Shown: one piece after another, positions 5,083 to 5,103 of the stretch
How the letters are laid out: each line of letters opens with the position of its first letter
Position numbering within the stretch: position 1 is the first letter of the stretch
Translations under genes and position numbers: made by a program
The notes under the pieces: model-generated
The model's database searches: none
Seen by the model: only the letters and a program-made list of their open reading frames with translations
Told to the model about the DNA's origin: nothing
From: Tannerella sp.
Lineage (GTDB): Bacteria > Bacteroidota > Bacteroidia > Bacteroidales > Tannerellaceae
Direction of reading: 5' to 3'
DNA length: 5,103 nucleotides
Assembly (NCBI GenBank): GCA_031282485.1
Contig: JAITDQ010000374.1
Location: 1 to 5,103 of the forward strand

Positions 5083-5103
5083 TTTAACCGGCAATTATTA
5101 CCT

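Overview
The window is a compact, gene-dense stretch in which every supported gene lies on the minus strand, so the reading order is from high to low coordinates. The organism is most likely a member of the Bacteroidota, probably Bacteroidales. Four -7 promoter elements match the TAnnTTTG form of that phylum (two are TACTTTTG). The leaders are A-rich and few starts have a strong Shine-Dalgarno sequence. The kinase also has the KEYFFKDYC-type sequence I associate with Bacteroides-like kinases. The exact genus cannot be read from the sequence.

Layout in transcription order. (1) tsaB (5029-4322), a housekeeping tRNA-modification gene with its own promoter. (2) A 157-bp gap holding a small inverted repeat and a near-consensus promoter. 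(3) A free-standing LytTR DNA-binding protein (4164-3754), which overlaps (4) an FHA / two-transmembrane-helix / zinc-ribbon protein (3764-3111). (5) A 134-bp gap with a -7 promoter element. (6) An 88-residue, extremely Asp-rich protein (2976-2710), coupled by an ATGA overlap to (7) a zinc-ribbon/FHA protein (2713-2195), followed 14 bp later by (8) a PP2C-family phosphatase (2180-1374). (9) A 151-bp gap with a GC-rich hairpin island, a 20-bp palindrome and a very good promoter. (10) A membrane-anchored Ser/Thr protein kinase (1222-1) that runs off the left edge.

Genes 3-10 read as one Ser/Thr phosphorylation circuit. It contains a kinase (writer), a PP2C phosphatase (eraser), two FHA proteins (phosphothreonine readers, one in the membrane) and a possible LytTR transcriptional output. 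It also contains an unrecognised acidic repeat protein lodged between the two readers. Acidic-E-T-hydrophobic motifs in the kinase linker and in the soluble FHA protein are candidate phosphosites that an FHA domain could bind. The most novel element is the Asp-rich protein with its repeated F-[VI]-x-[LIM]-D-[DN] unit. The individual enzyme and domain calls are well supported. The wiring between them is inference from gene order.
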